A DNA stretch of 34,609 nt from assembly GCA_002396065.1 (NCBI GenBank), contig DGWE01000086.1, forward strand, positions 1-34,609, in the 5' to 3' direction. Each line of letters starts with the position of its first letter. The stretch's first letter is position 1. Position numbers and translations under genes: made by a program. This stretch comes from Eubacteriaceae bacterium UBA4266 (GTDB lineage Bacteria > Bacillota > Clostridia > Eubacteriales > Eubacteriaceae). Shown here piece by piece: positions 8,161-16,240 of this stretch. The notes beneath the pieces are model-generated. The model searched no databases and had not been told where the DNA came from. It saw only the letters and a program-made list of their open reading frames with translations.

Positions 8161-8607
8161 TTATTTTTCAGTGACGATGACCGTCAGCTTGCCGATGACG
8201 CCCGGCGCAGTTTTGATTTTGACCGTGAAATGACCGACGTTGCGGATGGCTTCCGGCATGTCGATTTTGCGCTTATCGACCACGAGACCGAGATCAGCTT
8301 CCAGGTGTTCCGCGATATTTTTATTGGTCACGGAGCCGAACAGCACGCCGTCGTCCGCAGCCCGTTCCTTGATAATTAACTGAGATTCGTCCAGCTTTTT
8401 CGCGAGGTCAATGGCCGCCTGACGCGCTTCTTCGCGCTGTTTGGCCAGTTCAGCCTGGTGAGCCTTGGCCTTTTCGATGTTTTCCTTTGTGCCCTTGACG
8501 GCCAGTCCCTTTTTGATCAGGAAATTGTTGCCGTAGCCGCTCTTGACATTGACGACTTCGCCTTCTTTACCCACATTTGCTACATCTTTTAATAATACTA
8601 CTTTCAT
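8161..8607 (-). CDS. rplI: 50S ribosomal protein bL9
   Basis: This 148-residue protein of the large subunit has the N-terminal domain signature MKVVLLKDVANVGKEGE and GYGNNFLIKKGLA, the long central helix rich in Lys/Glu/Ala, and a C-terminal domain with LFGSVT. Its ATG overlaps the gdpP stop as ATGA (8604-8607), so it is translationally coupled to gdpP. Confidence 0.98.
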   Translation of the reverse strand: MKVVLLKDVANVGKEGEVVNVKSGYGNNFLIKKGLAVKGTKENIEKAKAHQAELAKQREEARQAAIDLAKKLDESQLIIKERAADDGVLFGSVTNKNIAEHLEADLGLVVDKRKIDMPEAIRNVGHFTVKIKTAPGVIGKLTVIVTEK

Positions 8608-10574
8608 GATTCTGTTTTCCCTTCTTTATAGGATTCTATCGCGGCGATCAGCATTTTCCTAGCTTCTTGCAGATCGTCGCAGTCGGTTAACTGAGCGCCG
8701 GCCATCGTCAAATGGCCGCCGCCACCGAGTTTTTCCAAAATCAGCTGGACGTTCACCTCACCCATCGAACGGGCGCTGATGCAGATGCCCTCATCGCTTT
8801 TCAACAGGATAAAGGACGCGGTGATCCCGCGGATGTTGAGCAGCTCATCTGCCGCCTGAGCCGCGATCAGCTTGCCGTTGGCGTTGTGATTTTCGTACAG
8901 CGAGATCGCGATGGAGTTGTCGTAAAATTCGGCGTTGGTCACCGCTTCCGTGCGCGCCGAATAGGTTTCAATATCGTTCTGAAGCAGGGTCTTGGCGATG
9001 ACCGTATCGGCACCCTTGCGCTTCAGATAGGACGCCGCCTCGAAGGTGCGCACGCCAGTTTTGGACATGAACATCTTCGTATCCATACAGATCCCGGCCA
9101 TCAGCGCATTGGCTTCGGTCTTGCCCATGATGTCCTTTTTGTTGAAATATTGGAGCAGCTCGCAGACCAGCTCGCAGGTCGACGATGCGTAGGCTTCAAT
9201 GTACGAGAACACCGACGCCTTGATCGCGGTGCCCGACGGGCGGTGATGGTCGATGAGCACGCTGTTTTTGACCTGATCCACCAGCTCCGGCATCTCGACG
9301 TAGTTCTTGTTTTGGGTGTCGACGACGATGAGCAGTGTGCCTTCTTCTATATAGTTTTCCGCTTCCTGCGGCTTGATGAAGCACTCGGTGTAATTGGCGT
9401 CCTTGCTCAAATAATCCATGAGCGAGCGGATGCTGACATTGATTTCCTTGAGTACGAATTTCGCCTCGCGGTTCAGTGCCCGGCAGGCGCCGATCAGCCC
9501 GATCGCCGCGCCGACGCAGTCCATATCCGGCATCTGATGGCCCATGATCACGACGTTGCGCGCCTCCACAATCTGTTCCTGCAGCGCCTGCGCCTTGACC
9601 CGGGCCTTGACCTTCGTGCGCTTTTCCTTCGCTTCGGTTTCGCCGCCGTAATAAATATTGTGGTCGTCTTTCCGAACGACGCACTGGTCGCCGCCGCGGG
9701 CCAGTGCGATGTCCAGCGCCGAGCGAGAACCTTCTTCCGCTTCGGGCAGCGTCGAATGCTCTTCAGAATCTTCAATCCCGATAGACAGCGACACGGCACC
9801 GCCCTCCTTGCTGAGCTCACGGACTTCATCGAGCACCCGGAAATGGTCGGCTTCCATTTTTTCGAGGTCGTCGTGGGAAAAGACCATCAGGTAATGGCTG
9901 TTTTCAAATTTCTGAAGCACGACGCCGTTGTGCTGCGCCCAGCGGTTCAGCACCACGTCGATCTGCGCGAAGAGCTCCGTTCGGCATTGCGGCGAGAGGC
10001 TTTCGCTCAAATCCTCGTAGTTATCGATTTGGATATACCCGAGAATTGTGCGGCTGTGGTGGTAATGGGCCTCGCTGTTTTTAATCTGGGTAATGTCGAA
10101 CAGATGGAACAAAAGCTTGCGCTTTTCAGCCCTGAAGAACTCGGTCACACTCATCAGGTAGGCGTGGTCTTCGTAATTGAGCTCGTGGAACGTCCCGTCG
10201 GCCTTGACCTTTTTCGGGTCAATCCCGATGATCTGCGCGAAATTCGTGCCGGTTTTGCTGGTCTGTTTGCCAAACTGGCGCACAAACAGCCGATTGGTCA
10301 TCAACACCCGGCCGTCATCTGACGTAATCGCGATGGCGACGGGCATTTCGTACATCCGGTCGTGGGTGATTTTCGAAACCTTGCGCTCGATCAGCTTTTT
10401 GGTCGACACTGTCTTCTTGATCCGCTGGTGTTCGATGATCTGCGCGCCGACGACGACGGCAAAGGTCAATCCAATGATCACCGCGCCGATGACAAAATGG
10501 TCCTCACAGACGTAAAGGCCGGTCACCACGCCGATGGCCGCAAGCAATGTATTGGCTGTAAATATTTTGTTCAT
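8604..10574 (-). CDS. gdpP: Cyclic-di-AMP phosphodiesterase GdpP
   Basis: GdpP hydrolyses c-di-AMP to pApA and so sets a signal that controls potassium and osmolyte balance and wall stress. The 656 residues show two N-terminal membrane helices (about 8-22 and 28-45), a PAS-like domain (about 70-150), a degenerate GGDEF domain (about 175-305, with RGGDQ at 293-297), then a DHH domain with His346, Asp350, Asp352, Asp419 and DHH at 442-444. A C-terminal DHHA1 domain carries GGGGHLTMAG. All the metal-binding positions I can align are kept. The gene starts two bases after the yybS-like stop, with AGGAGA upstream, and overlaps rplI. Confidence 0.96.
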   Translation of the reverse strand: MNKIFTANTLLAAIGVVTGLYVCEDHFVIGAVIIGLTFAVVVGAQIIEHQRIKKTVSTKKLIERKVSKITHDRMYEMPVAIAITSDDGRVLMTNRLFVRQFGKQTSKTGTNFAQIIGIDPKKVKADGTFHELNYEDHAYLMSVTEFFRAEKRKLLFHLFDITQIKNSEAHYHHSRTILGYIQIDNYEDLSESLSPQCRTELFAQIDVVLNRWAQHNGVVLQKFENSHYLMVFSHDDLEKMEADHFRVLDEVRELSKEGGAVSLSIGIEDSEEHSTLPEAEEGSRSALDIALARGGDQCVVRKDDHNIYYGGETEAKEKRTKVKARVKAQALQEQIVEARNVVIMGHQMPDMDCVGAAIGLIGACRALNREAKFVLKEINVSIRSLMDYLSKDANYTECFIKPQEAENYIEEGTLLIVVDTQNKNYVEMPELVDQVKNSVLIDHHRPSGTAIKASVFSYIEAYASSTCELVCELLQYFNKKDIMGKTEANALMAGICMDTKMFMSKTGVRTFEAASYLKRKGADTVIAKTLLQNDIETYSARTEAVTNAEFYDNSIAISLYENHNANGKLIAAQAADELLNIRGITASFILLKSDEGICISARSMGEVNVQLILEKLGGGGHLTMAGAQLTDCDDLQEARKMLIAAIESYKEGKTES

Positions 10575-10576
10575 GA

Positions 10577-11542
10577 CTACCGTCTCCTACCGCTGTCTCT
10601 CAACACGATGATCAGACGCATATTCGTGTAGACGTCCACAATCCCGATCAATGACAAAAACATCGCACTGGACGGAATGATCAGCAGCACAATACAGATC
10701 AGAACCTTTCGGCCCATGCTTTCCTTCGGCAGACGCCGATTGAAGAGCCAGTACAAAAAGGACAGCCCCATCATCGAAAAGCCCAGATCAACTAAATTAT
10801 TCAGCGTCGTGACGTAGATGTTGCCTGAGCCCACAGTAAACTGCGCGATTAACAAGACGATCAGCAGAATTAACAGAAAATTCCGCAGGGGCTTTGACAT
10901 CATCCAGTGGCTGATCGGCCGAAGCGGCTGCGCGGCCGGACGGGTCCGGCTGACGGTCTTGTCGCAGGCAATGACCAAAATCCACGCCGCAAAAAAGGGC
11001 AGGATCAAAAAGAACGACGGCAGTGCCTGCTTGGTCTGGTCGATTAAGCTGTCAATCGCGGACTGCACCTGCGCCATCTGACTTTTCGTAAAAATATCCG
11101 TATTCTGATACGAAGCCGTCAGATTTTTGGCGTAAGCCTCGATCCCCTTTGCCAGCACCCCGATGAACGCCGTGTGGTGTACGATTTGATAGACGATCAT
11201 GCCGCCGATGATCGACAGAAAAACCGCGGCGTAGGCGGCGATCATCCGCTGCTTCCCGCTCATTTCCTTTTCGTACATCCAGGACAGACCGATGCCGGTC
11301 AGCGCCAAATAACACGTACAAGTAAAAATCATGACGGGATTGCGTGTCAGGATCATCACAATTGGCGCGACGACCGTCGGCAGAATCGTTTTTTTGAACC
11401 CTTCCCTGCGGCCCAGATCCACCCATAAAATCGGGATAAACAGATACAGGAAGATCAAGATCGGTATTCCCTGAAATAAACAGGGAATGATCCCGGCGAT
11501 CGCACCATAAAGGATGGGTTCCCAAATTGATTTTGTTTTCAT
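10577..11542 (-). CDS. DUF2232 / YybS-like membrane protein
   Basis: This 321-residue polytopic protein has about eight hydrophobic segments, in two groups separated by a soluble loop (about residues 125-170). Position directly before gdpP-rplI-dnaB matches Bacillus yybS, a DUF2232 protein of unknown function. The first helix pair and the charged loop WVDLGRREGFKK fit that family. It starts with AGAGG upstream and is the promoter-proximal gene of the gdpP operon. Function is unknown; a link to c-di-AMP control is suggested only by the context. Confidence 0.85.
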   Translation of the reverse strand: MKTKSIWEPILYGAIAGIIPCLFQGIPILIFLYLFIPILWVDLGRREGFKKTILPTVVAPIVMILTRNPVMIFTCTCYLALTGIGLSWMYEKEMSGKQRMIAAYAAVFLSIIGGMIVYQIVHHTAFIGVLAKGIEAYAKNLTASYQNTDIFTKSQMAQVQSAIDSLIDQTKQALPSFFLILPFFAAWILVIACDKTVSRTRPAAQPLRPISHWMMSKPLRNFLLILLIVLLIAQFTVGSGNIYVTTLNNLVDLGFSMMGLSFLYWLFNRRLPKESMGRKVLICIVLLIIPSSAMFLSLIGIVDVYTNMRLIIVLRDSGRRR

Positions 11543-11722
11543 AAAAGCCTCTATTCAATTATACTGTTGTCGTTTTTCTTATGCTGTCTTTTTTCGTAAT
11601 GAGATATTATAGCATAGCCCTGTGTATTTTTCATTAACTCCTCGGGTTATAATCGGATTATCTATTGAGCGTTATGTTAAAATAGGCGTAATGAATTTGA
11701 ATTCTAGTTTTCGGAGGTCATC
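11543..11722. promoter_or_regulatory. Divergent promoter region, yybS-like gene / acyP
   Basis: For the minus gene there is an extended -10, TGCTATAAT, with TATAAT at 11606-11611 and only a weak -35. A second TATAAT is too close to the start codon to be used. For acyP (plus) a TATAAT at 11648-11653 and a TTGAGC at 11665-11670 are seen, but no good -35/-10 pair. The acyP ribosome site is GGAGG at 11713-11717. Confidence 0.5.
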
Positions 11723-11995
11723 ATGATTCGTTATCACATTCTCGTATCGGGCCGCGTGCAGGGGGTCGGCTTCCGCTACACCGCCTCTCACCTGGCCAGT
11801 CTCTACAACTTGACCGGGTGGGTCCGCAACTGCTACGACGGCAGCGTCGAAATGGAAGTCCAAGGCGATCCCGGCAATATCGATTTTTTTATCCAAAAAC
11901 TGAAAACCGAGTCGCGGTGGATCCGCATCCGTTCTCTCGAAAAAAAACAGATTCCCCTCGAATCCGGTGAGACCGTCTTTCACGTCAGATATTAA
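11723..11995 (+). CDS. acyP: Acylphosphatase
   Basis: This small enzyme hydrolyses acyl phosphates such as acetyl or carbamoyl phosphate. Its 90 residues match the family length. The signature GRVQGVGFR contains the phosphate-binding loop and catalytic Arg, and GWVRNCYDGSVE contains the catalytic Asn (NCYDG in place of the usual N..DG context). It is the only plus-strand gene left of the origin, so it is transcribed head-on to replication, and it shares a terminator with rpsR. Confidence 0.97.
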   Translation: MIRYHILVSGRVQGVGFRYTASHLASLYNLTGWVRNCYDGSVEMEVQGDPGNIDFFIQKLKTESRWIRIRSLEKKQIPLESGETVFHVRY

Positions 11996-12049
11996 TCTAA
12001 ATGATTAAGAAAAACGAACTAAATAAACAATGAAATTAGGCGTTAAAAT

Positions 12050-12082
12050 AAAAAACAGAAGGAATTGTTCCTTCTGTTTTTT
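12050..12082. terminator. Bidirectional terminator between acyP and rpsR
   Basis: A perfect 15-bp stem (12050-12064 with 12068-12082, loop TTG) has six A on one side and six T on the other, so it can end transcription of acyP (plus) and rpsF-ssb-rpsR (minus). Confidence 0.92.
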
Positions 12083-12100
12083 AATGGCTTAAAATGCTTA

Positions 12101-12331
12101 TTAAAAGTTGTCTGATTGATATGGCAGTAATGCGAGGTTGCGAGCGCGGTTGACAGCCTGGGTAATTTTACGCTGATGCTTTGCGCAGGCGCCGGTTGCG
12201 CGTCTCGGTAAGATTTTGCCTCTTTCAGAAACGTATTTTCTCAAAGTAGCAACGTCTTTGTAATCGACCTTTAAATCTTCGTTTTCGCAGAACTCGCAAA
12301 CTTTTCTTCTTCTTCTGAATGGTCTTGGCAT
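12101..12331 (-). CDS. rpsR: 30S ribosomal protein bS18, zinc-binding form
   Basis: This 76-residue small-subunit protein binds next to bS6 on the platform. It has the C+ type zinc pattern: Cys12, Cys15, Cys49 and His52. The core [15 protein letters not shown] and the [11 protein letters not shown] end are typical. AAGGAG precedes the start. It is the last gene of rpsF-ssb-rpsR and is followed by a strong terminator. Confidence 0.98.
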   Translation of the reverse strand: MPRPFRRRRKVCEFCENEDLKVDYKDVATLRKYVSERGKILPRRATGACAKHQRKITQAVNRARNLALLPYQSDNF

Positions 12332-12355
12332 ATTATTTCTCCTTATTGATGGAGC

Positions 12356-12793
12356 TTAGAACGGTACGTCGTCGTCGTCTGCCAGCAGATGGAAATCTTC
12401 ATCGATATCGTCATTGCCGTCAAGGGACACGCTGTTATTGTTGCTGGGCTGGGAATTGTTCATCGGCGCGCCAGTATCGTTGCGGCTGCCGATAAAGTCA
12501 AATTCTTCGAGAACGACCTCTGTCACGTAACGCTTCGACCCATCATTCGCAGTGTAATTCCGAGTCTGAAGGCGGCCGGAGATGGCAATTTGGCGGCCCT
12601 TGCGCAGGTATTGGCTGATGATTTCACCCTGTTTGCCCCACGCGGTGACGTTAAAGAAATCTGCAGTCGGCTGACCGTCCCGTTTGAAGCGGCGATCGAC
12701 CGCAATGGCAAATGAGCACACAGAAGTGCCGTTTGTCGTGGTCCGCAGTTCCGGATCTCGAGCTAAACGCCCAACTAAAATAACCTTATTCAT
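12356..12793 (-). CDS. ssb: Single-stranded DNA-binding protein
   Basis: SSB coats single-stranded DNA at forks and recruits repair and replication partners. It has 145 residues: an OB fold (about 1-105, beginning MNKVILVGRLARDPELR), a Gln/Asn/Ser-rich linker, and an acidic tail ending DDDDVPF, the partner-binding tip. It sits between rpsF and rpsR, the standard Firmicute arrangement. Confidence 0.98.
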   Translation of the reverse strand: MNKVILVGRLARDPELRTTTNGTSVCSFAIAVDRRFKRDGQPTADFFNVTAWGKQGEIISQYLRKGRQIAISGRLQTRNYTANDGSKRYVTEVVLEEFDFIGSRNDTGAPMNNSQPSNNNSVSLDGNDDIDEDFHLLADDDDVPF

Positions 12794-12827
12794 CGCTCCG
12801 TTTCCTTTCCTAATTTATCAAAAACAA

Positions 12828-13115
12828 TTAGTCTTCAATCGCAACGATCATATCGCGGATGATATTGTCGTTGATTAAGTAACGATGGTTCAATTCATCG
12901 AGAACTGATGGTTCAGCCTTGAATGTAACCAGAACGTAATACCCTTCGGTATATTTGTTCGCGATTTTGTAAGCGAGTTTACGCTTGCCCCATTCATCGA
13001 CACCATCTACTTCACCAGCTGTTTCAATAACAGATTTGACGTTATTGATAATGGCGTCCATCGCTTCTTTTTCCATATCCGGATTCAAAACAAATACTGT
13101 TTCGTAAGCCTTCAT
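12828..13115 (-). CDS. rpsF: 30S ribosomal protein bS6
   Basis: This 95-residue protein pairs with bS18 on the 30S platform. The motifs MKAYETVFVLNPD, EWGKRKLAYKI and GYYVLVTF are characteristic. A strong AAGGAGGTG lies upstream. It is the first gene of rpsF-ssb-rpsR, with its own promoter and a foldable leader. Confidence 0.98.
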   Translation of the reverse strand: MKAYETVFVLNPDMEKEAMDAIINNVKSVIETAGEVDGVDEWGKRKLAYKIANKYTEGYYVLVTFKAEPSVLDELNHRYLINDNIIRDMIVAIED

Positions 13116-13143
13116 GGTTTCACCTCCTTATGGTCTAAATTTG

Positions 13144-13227
13144 GCACAGTTTTGGCCTGCCCTTCAGCAGGAGTACACCTTTCAAATAAATGAAAGCACA
13201 CCCTCTGTGCAAGGATACATACTGTGC
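13144..13227 (-). promoter_or_regulatory. Structured leader of rpsF-ssb-rpsR (putative S6:S18 autoregulatory RNA)
   Basis: In the transcript, GCACAGT (13221-13227) can pair with ACTGTGC (13144-13150), closing a domain with inner hairpins such as GCAC/GTGC and CCTGC/GCAGG. Bacterial rpsF leaders are known to bind the S6:S18 pair for feedback. The exact protein-binding motif was not confirmed by eye. Confidence 0.45.
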
Positions 13228-13229
13228 GT

Positions 13230-13259
13230 ATTATATCAGACTCCCGTCTGTTGAATCAA
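13230..13259 (-). promoter_or_regulatory. Promoter of rpsF-ssb-rpsR
   Basis: TTGATT (13254-13259) and a perfect TATAAT (13230-13235) are 18 bases apart on the minus strand, just after the DUF951 gene. Confidence 0.75.
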
Positions 13260-13275
13260 GATTTTTCTTTGGAAC

Positions 13276-13458
13276 TTATAAAATTTTTTTGAGCATTTTT
13301 TCGAATTTCTGCCGAGGCAGCGTGACGACGCGGCCGCACCCCGTACATTTGAGGCGGATGTCCATGCCGAGGCGGATCACCTCCCAGCGGTTTTCACCGC
13401 AGGGGTGTCCCTTCTTCATTTCGACCACACTGCCGACCTCATACTGCCTGTCTGCCAT
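13276..13458 (-). CDS. DUF951 small zinc-ribbon-like protein
   Basis: A 60-residue protein with the DUF951 pattern: YEVGSVVEMKKGHPCGENRWEV, then DIRLKCTGCGRVV and a basic C-terminus with LPRQKFEK. Three Cys (HPCG and CTGC) suggest a metal or nucleic-acid-binding fold, but function is unknown in the family. Its start overlaps the mscS end by 20 bases, and a GGAAGGCGG ribosome site lies inside mscS. The mscS-DUF951-rpsF order recurs in Firmicutes. Confidence 0.9.
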   Translation of the reverse strand: MADRQYEVGSVVEMKKGHPCGENRWEVIRLGMDIRLKCTGCGRVVTLPRQKFEKMLKKIL

Positions 13459-14341
13459 CGCTTCCGCCTTCCTTTTCTTCCACGACCCAGACGGTGTTCT
13501 TCGGAATGGCGACGCCGGCCTTTTCCATCGCCTGATAAATCGCCTGGCGCATCGTCACTTCAGCGCTCAGCGAGTGCAGGGCGTCAGAGAACACGAAGAG
13601 CCGCAGCGTCGCGTAGGAGCCGTCCATATCCGTCATGCCCAGCACCTTTGGCCGAACCGGGAAGAGCGCCTTGTCGTCGTTGTACACGATGTCGCAGACC
13701 TTGTTGGCGATCTTCGTCACGTCGACGACGCTGGCGCTGCCGTCCACCTTGATGTCCACGCTTTTGCGGTAGTAGCCCCGCGAGCGGTTGACCAGATGAT
13801 TGATTTCGCCGTTGCGCACAATGTACAGGCTGCCGTCGTCCTGACGGACTGAGGTCATCATCGTCGAAATATCTTCAATAATACCGCTGTGTCCCCCGTC
13901 GAGCTCGATGTAATCGCCGACGAAAAATTGTTCCTGTATGATGATGAAAATGCCAGAAATCACGTCCTCAACGATGCGCTTCGCGCCAAAGCCGACGGCA
14001 ACCGTGCCGACGCCGGCAACTGTGATCAGCGCTGAAATGTTGATGAAGTAAGACAGGATAACCAAGATGCCGACAATCATAATCGTCGTGTTAACTACCG
14101 ACTTCGTCAGCTTCGCAATGGTCGTGCTGCGCTTTTCGTCCTCCCGCGTATTGGTCAGCGGGCTTTTCCTCGTGAGCTTCAGGGTACGCTTGATGATGGC
14201 TGTCAAAACCTTTGACGCGATCCACATGACCAGAATGGTCAGCGCGACGCTGATGACCTTGTTCACAATCACGTCCGTGTTGATGGAGCCGACAAAATGT
14301 GTCCAGACTCTGCCGAAATAAGTTTGATCGATCTCGTTCAT
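13439..14341 (-). CDS. Small-conductance mechanosensitive channel, MscS family (YkuT-like)
   Basis: The channel opens under membrane tension to release solutes in hypo-osmotic shock. It has 300 residues with three helices: about 28-50, 84-105, and the pore helix 107-135 with the Gly/Ala-rich run TVAGVGTVAVGFGAKRIVED. Then comes the beta domain (GDYIELDGGHSGIIEDI) and an alpha/beta C-terminal domain. It overlaps the DUF951 gene, and the preceding gene ends at a terminator upstream. I saw no strong promoter in the short gap. Confidence 0.93.
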   Translation of the reverse strand: MNEIDQTYFGRVWTHFVGSINTDVIVNKVISVALTILVMWIASKVLTAIIKRTLKLTRKSPLTNTREDEKRSTTIAKLTKSVVNTTIMIVGILVILSYFINISALITVAGVGTVAVGFGAKRIVEDVISGIFIIIQEQFFVGDYIELDGGHSGIIEDISTMMTSVRQDDGSLYIVRNGEINHLVNRSRGYYRKSVDIKVDGSASVVDVTKIANKVCDIVYNDDKALFPVRPKVLGMTDMDGSYATLRLFVFSDALHSLSAEVTMRQAIYQAMEKAGVAIPKNTVWVVEEKEGGSDGRQAV

Positions 14342-14377
14342 TTTGTTTCCTTTAATATGACCCTTTCTCTTTTAAAT

Positions 14378-14405
14378 AAAAAATGCAGCGTAGGCTGCAT
14401 TTTTT
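14378..14405 (-). terminator. Terminator after the parAB-linked membrane protein gene
   Basis: The 12-bp stem AAAAAATGCAGC/GCTGCATTTTTT with loop GTAG begins eight bases beyond the stop at 14414 and ends in a U run on the minus strand. Confidence 0.88.
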
Positions 14406-14413
14406 AATTCGCA

Positions 14414-15328
14414 TTATTTCTTTTTCCGTCTGCTGATATCCTTTTGATCGGTGCTGACCCATTTGGGGCCGTCGGATTTTTCCGTCGGCTTCGATTTTTC
14501 TGAGCGTTCCGATTTTCTTTTCTGCTGCTGTGCTTCACGCTGCTTTTTGCGTTCCTCACGGAGCACCTTGTCGATCATTTCATCGGTAATAGGCGAGAAA
14601 GCTTCGGTTTCGATGACCGCTGGCGATTCCACATCGCTCAACGGGTCGCCTGCGTCAGGACGTCTGCGCCGTGCCTTGGCCTTCGGTGCAGCCGGTTTCG
14701 GCTGATCCTGCTGCGGTTCTTCTGTTTCGCCGGCTTCGGCCTTTTCCTGTTGTTCGAGCATGTACTTGTCTTCGAGAGCCTTGCGCTTGCGGTCCTTCGC
14801 TTCGCTTACCTTTCTGGACTGTGCCCCGAAGGCGTAGCCCACAGCCTGCGCCGCTGCGATCACACCGATGCAGATGAACATGAACGCGATGAACGGCACG
14901 CGGCTGCCCAGCCATACAGACAGTACACCGAAGGGCAGGAACAAATACAGTGTCGGCGAAACGACAAAGGTAAAGGCGTTCCAAACCTTCAGGAAGCGGA
15001 TGCCGGGATGGCCCTTCAAAATGATGACCGTCGTCAGCACTGCCATGATCACCGTCGGCAACAGCGAGTAAAGCAGATATTTGCCAAACACCTGATTGTC
15101 GTCGTCGTCCGTAGACGATTTAAAGGCCGCGTAGGTGAAATAGATCCAGAACCCGACGATGACGACCAGCTCGATCACCCCGTAAGTCATGTTGTAGCTG
15201 CCATTCGATTTGACGCCGGCGTCGAGAATCCCCTTAAAGATTAAGATAAGCAGCAGGTTCAAAATATTGGCAATCAGCGCCGTCGACAGTGAATTCAGCC
15301 GCCTCCTCAATCGTATTCCTTTATTCAT
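14414..15328 (-). CDS. Unrecognised five-helix membrane protein with a long charged C-terminal tail, downstream of parB
   Basis: I do not recognise a family. The 304 residues begin with a basic segment (GIRLRRRL), then five predicted membrane helices (about 16-36, 50-69, 83-104, 116-140, 145-167). A cytoplasmic-looking tail (168-304) is very rich in Lys, Arg, Glu and Gln: it has a coiled-coil-prone stretch (172-200), a Pro/Ala/Lys segment with KAKARRRRP (216-224), a second basic helix (about 250-275) and ends RRKKK. The start follows AAGGAGG, 9 bases after the parB stop, and a terminator follows, so it is probably translated with parA-parB. The position suggests a tie to chromosome segregation or the membrane, but that is inference only. 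Confidence 0.85.
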   Translation of the reverse strand: MNKGIRLRRRLNSLSTALIANILNLLLILIFKGILDAGVKSNGSYNMTYGVIELVVIVGFWIYFTYAAFKSSTDDDDNQVFGKYLLYSLLPTVIMAVLTTVIILKGHPGIRFLKVWNAFTFVVSPTLYLFLPFGVLSVWLGSRVPFIAFMFICIGVIAAAQAVGYAFGAQSRKVSEAKDRKRKALEDKYMLEQQEKAEAGETEEPQQDQPKPAAPKAKARRRRPDAGDPLSDVESPAVIETEAFSPITDEMIDKVLREERKKQREAQQQKRKSERSEKSKPTEKSDGPKWVSTDQKDISRRKKK

Positions 15329-15337
15329 ATTGCCTCC

Positions 15338-16240
15338 TTATTTGAGCAAATCCAGTATCCGATTCAATTCATCCGTTGAAGAATAATCGATGGTGATCTT
15401 TCCGCTCCCCTTTTTGTTTTTTGGGCTCAGTGTAACGGACGTGCCTAAATGATTTCTTAATTGATCTTCAACGTCAATCAAGTAAGGATCCTTGGGCTTC
15501 TTTTCCTTTTTCTGCCGAGGATTTTTAAGCCGGCGCACCTGATCTTCCATTTCACGGACCGACCAATTCCGCTCAACGGCCTTCTGTGCCAGTGATGCCA
15601 TCGTCTCTGCGTCGTCCAGGCCTAGAAGCGCCCGGGCGTGTCCGCCGCTGAGCTGATTGTTCAGCACCATCTTCCGCACCGAAACTGGTAGTTTGAGCAG
15701 CCGCATCACGTTGGTCACAGCCGCCCGGCTTTTGCCAATGCGGATGCCGATTTCGCCCTGCGTTAAATTGTAGTGCTTCGCGAGCTGTTCAAAGGCCATC
15801 GCCTCTTCAATCGGATTGAGATCCTCGCGCTGCACGTTTTCGATCAGCGCGATTTCGACCACTTCCCGGTCGGACATATCCTTGACGATGACCGGTACCG
15901 TATCGAGGCCAGCCAGTGTCGCCGCGCGCCAGCGCCGTTCGCCGGCGATGATCGTATAAGCGCCCTGCTCCTGCTTGACGACCAAGGGCTGCAGCACGCC
16001 GTGTTCTTTAATCGACGCCGCCAGCTCTTCGAGGGCCCGCTGGTCAAAATGTTTTCTCGGCTGGTCCCGATTGGGCCGAATCTTGCCAATTGGCAGCTCG
16101 ACAATCAGCTGACCGTCCTGATGGGAGTTCGATTCGGACTGCGCTTCTTCGAGACCCCCGTTTTCATCGAAATGGATATCGTCGGAGATCAATGCGGCCA
16201 AGCCCTTACCTAAACCGTTGTGGTGTTTCTTACTTGACAT
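15338..16240 (-). CDS. parB: Chromosome partitioning protein ParB (Spo0J)
   Basis: ParB is a CTP-dependent clamp that loads at parS and spreads along origin-proximal DNA. The start is taken as the ATG at 16238-16240, since GGGAGGG lies just upstream and the protein then begins MSSKKHHNGLGKGLAALI, the typical ParA-activating N-terminus; a longer reading inside parA is unlikely. It has 300 residues, with CTP-binding GERRWR (about 100-105), ENVQRE (134-139), and an HTH with Arg172, Val178, Lys183 and Gly200 at the specificity positions. The last 70 residues form the dimer domain. The gene overlaps the parA end by 11 bases. Confidence 0.96.
   Translation of the reverse strand: MSSKKHHNGLGKGLAALISDDIHFDENGGLEEAQSESNSHQDGQLIVELPIGKIRPNRDQPRKHFDQRALEELAASIKEHGVLQPLVVKQEQGAYTIIAGERRWRAATLAGLDTVPVIVKDMSDREVVEIALIENVQREDLNPIEEAMAFEQLAKHYNLTQGEIGIRIGKSRAAVTNVMRLLKLPVSVRKMVLNNQLSGGHARALLGLDDAETMASLAQKAVERNWSVREMEDQVRRLKNPRQKKEKKPKDPYLIDVEDQLRNHLGTSVTLSPKNKKGSGKITIDYSSTDELNRILDLLK

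Noticed and set aside
8712..10322. Long plus-strand open frame (536 codons) opposite gdpP
   Set aside because: Shadow of gdpP; no ribosome site and no recognisable domain.
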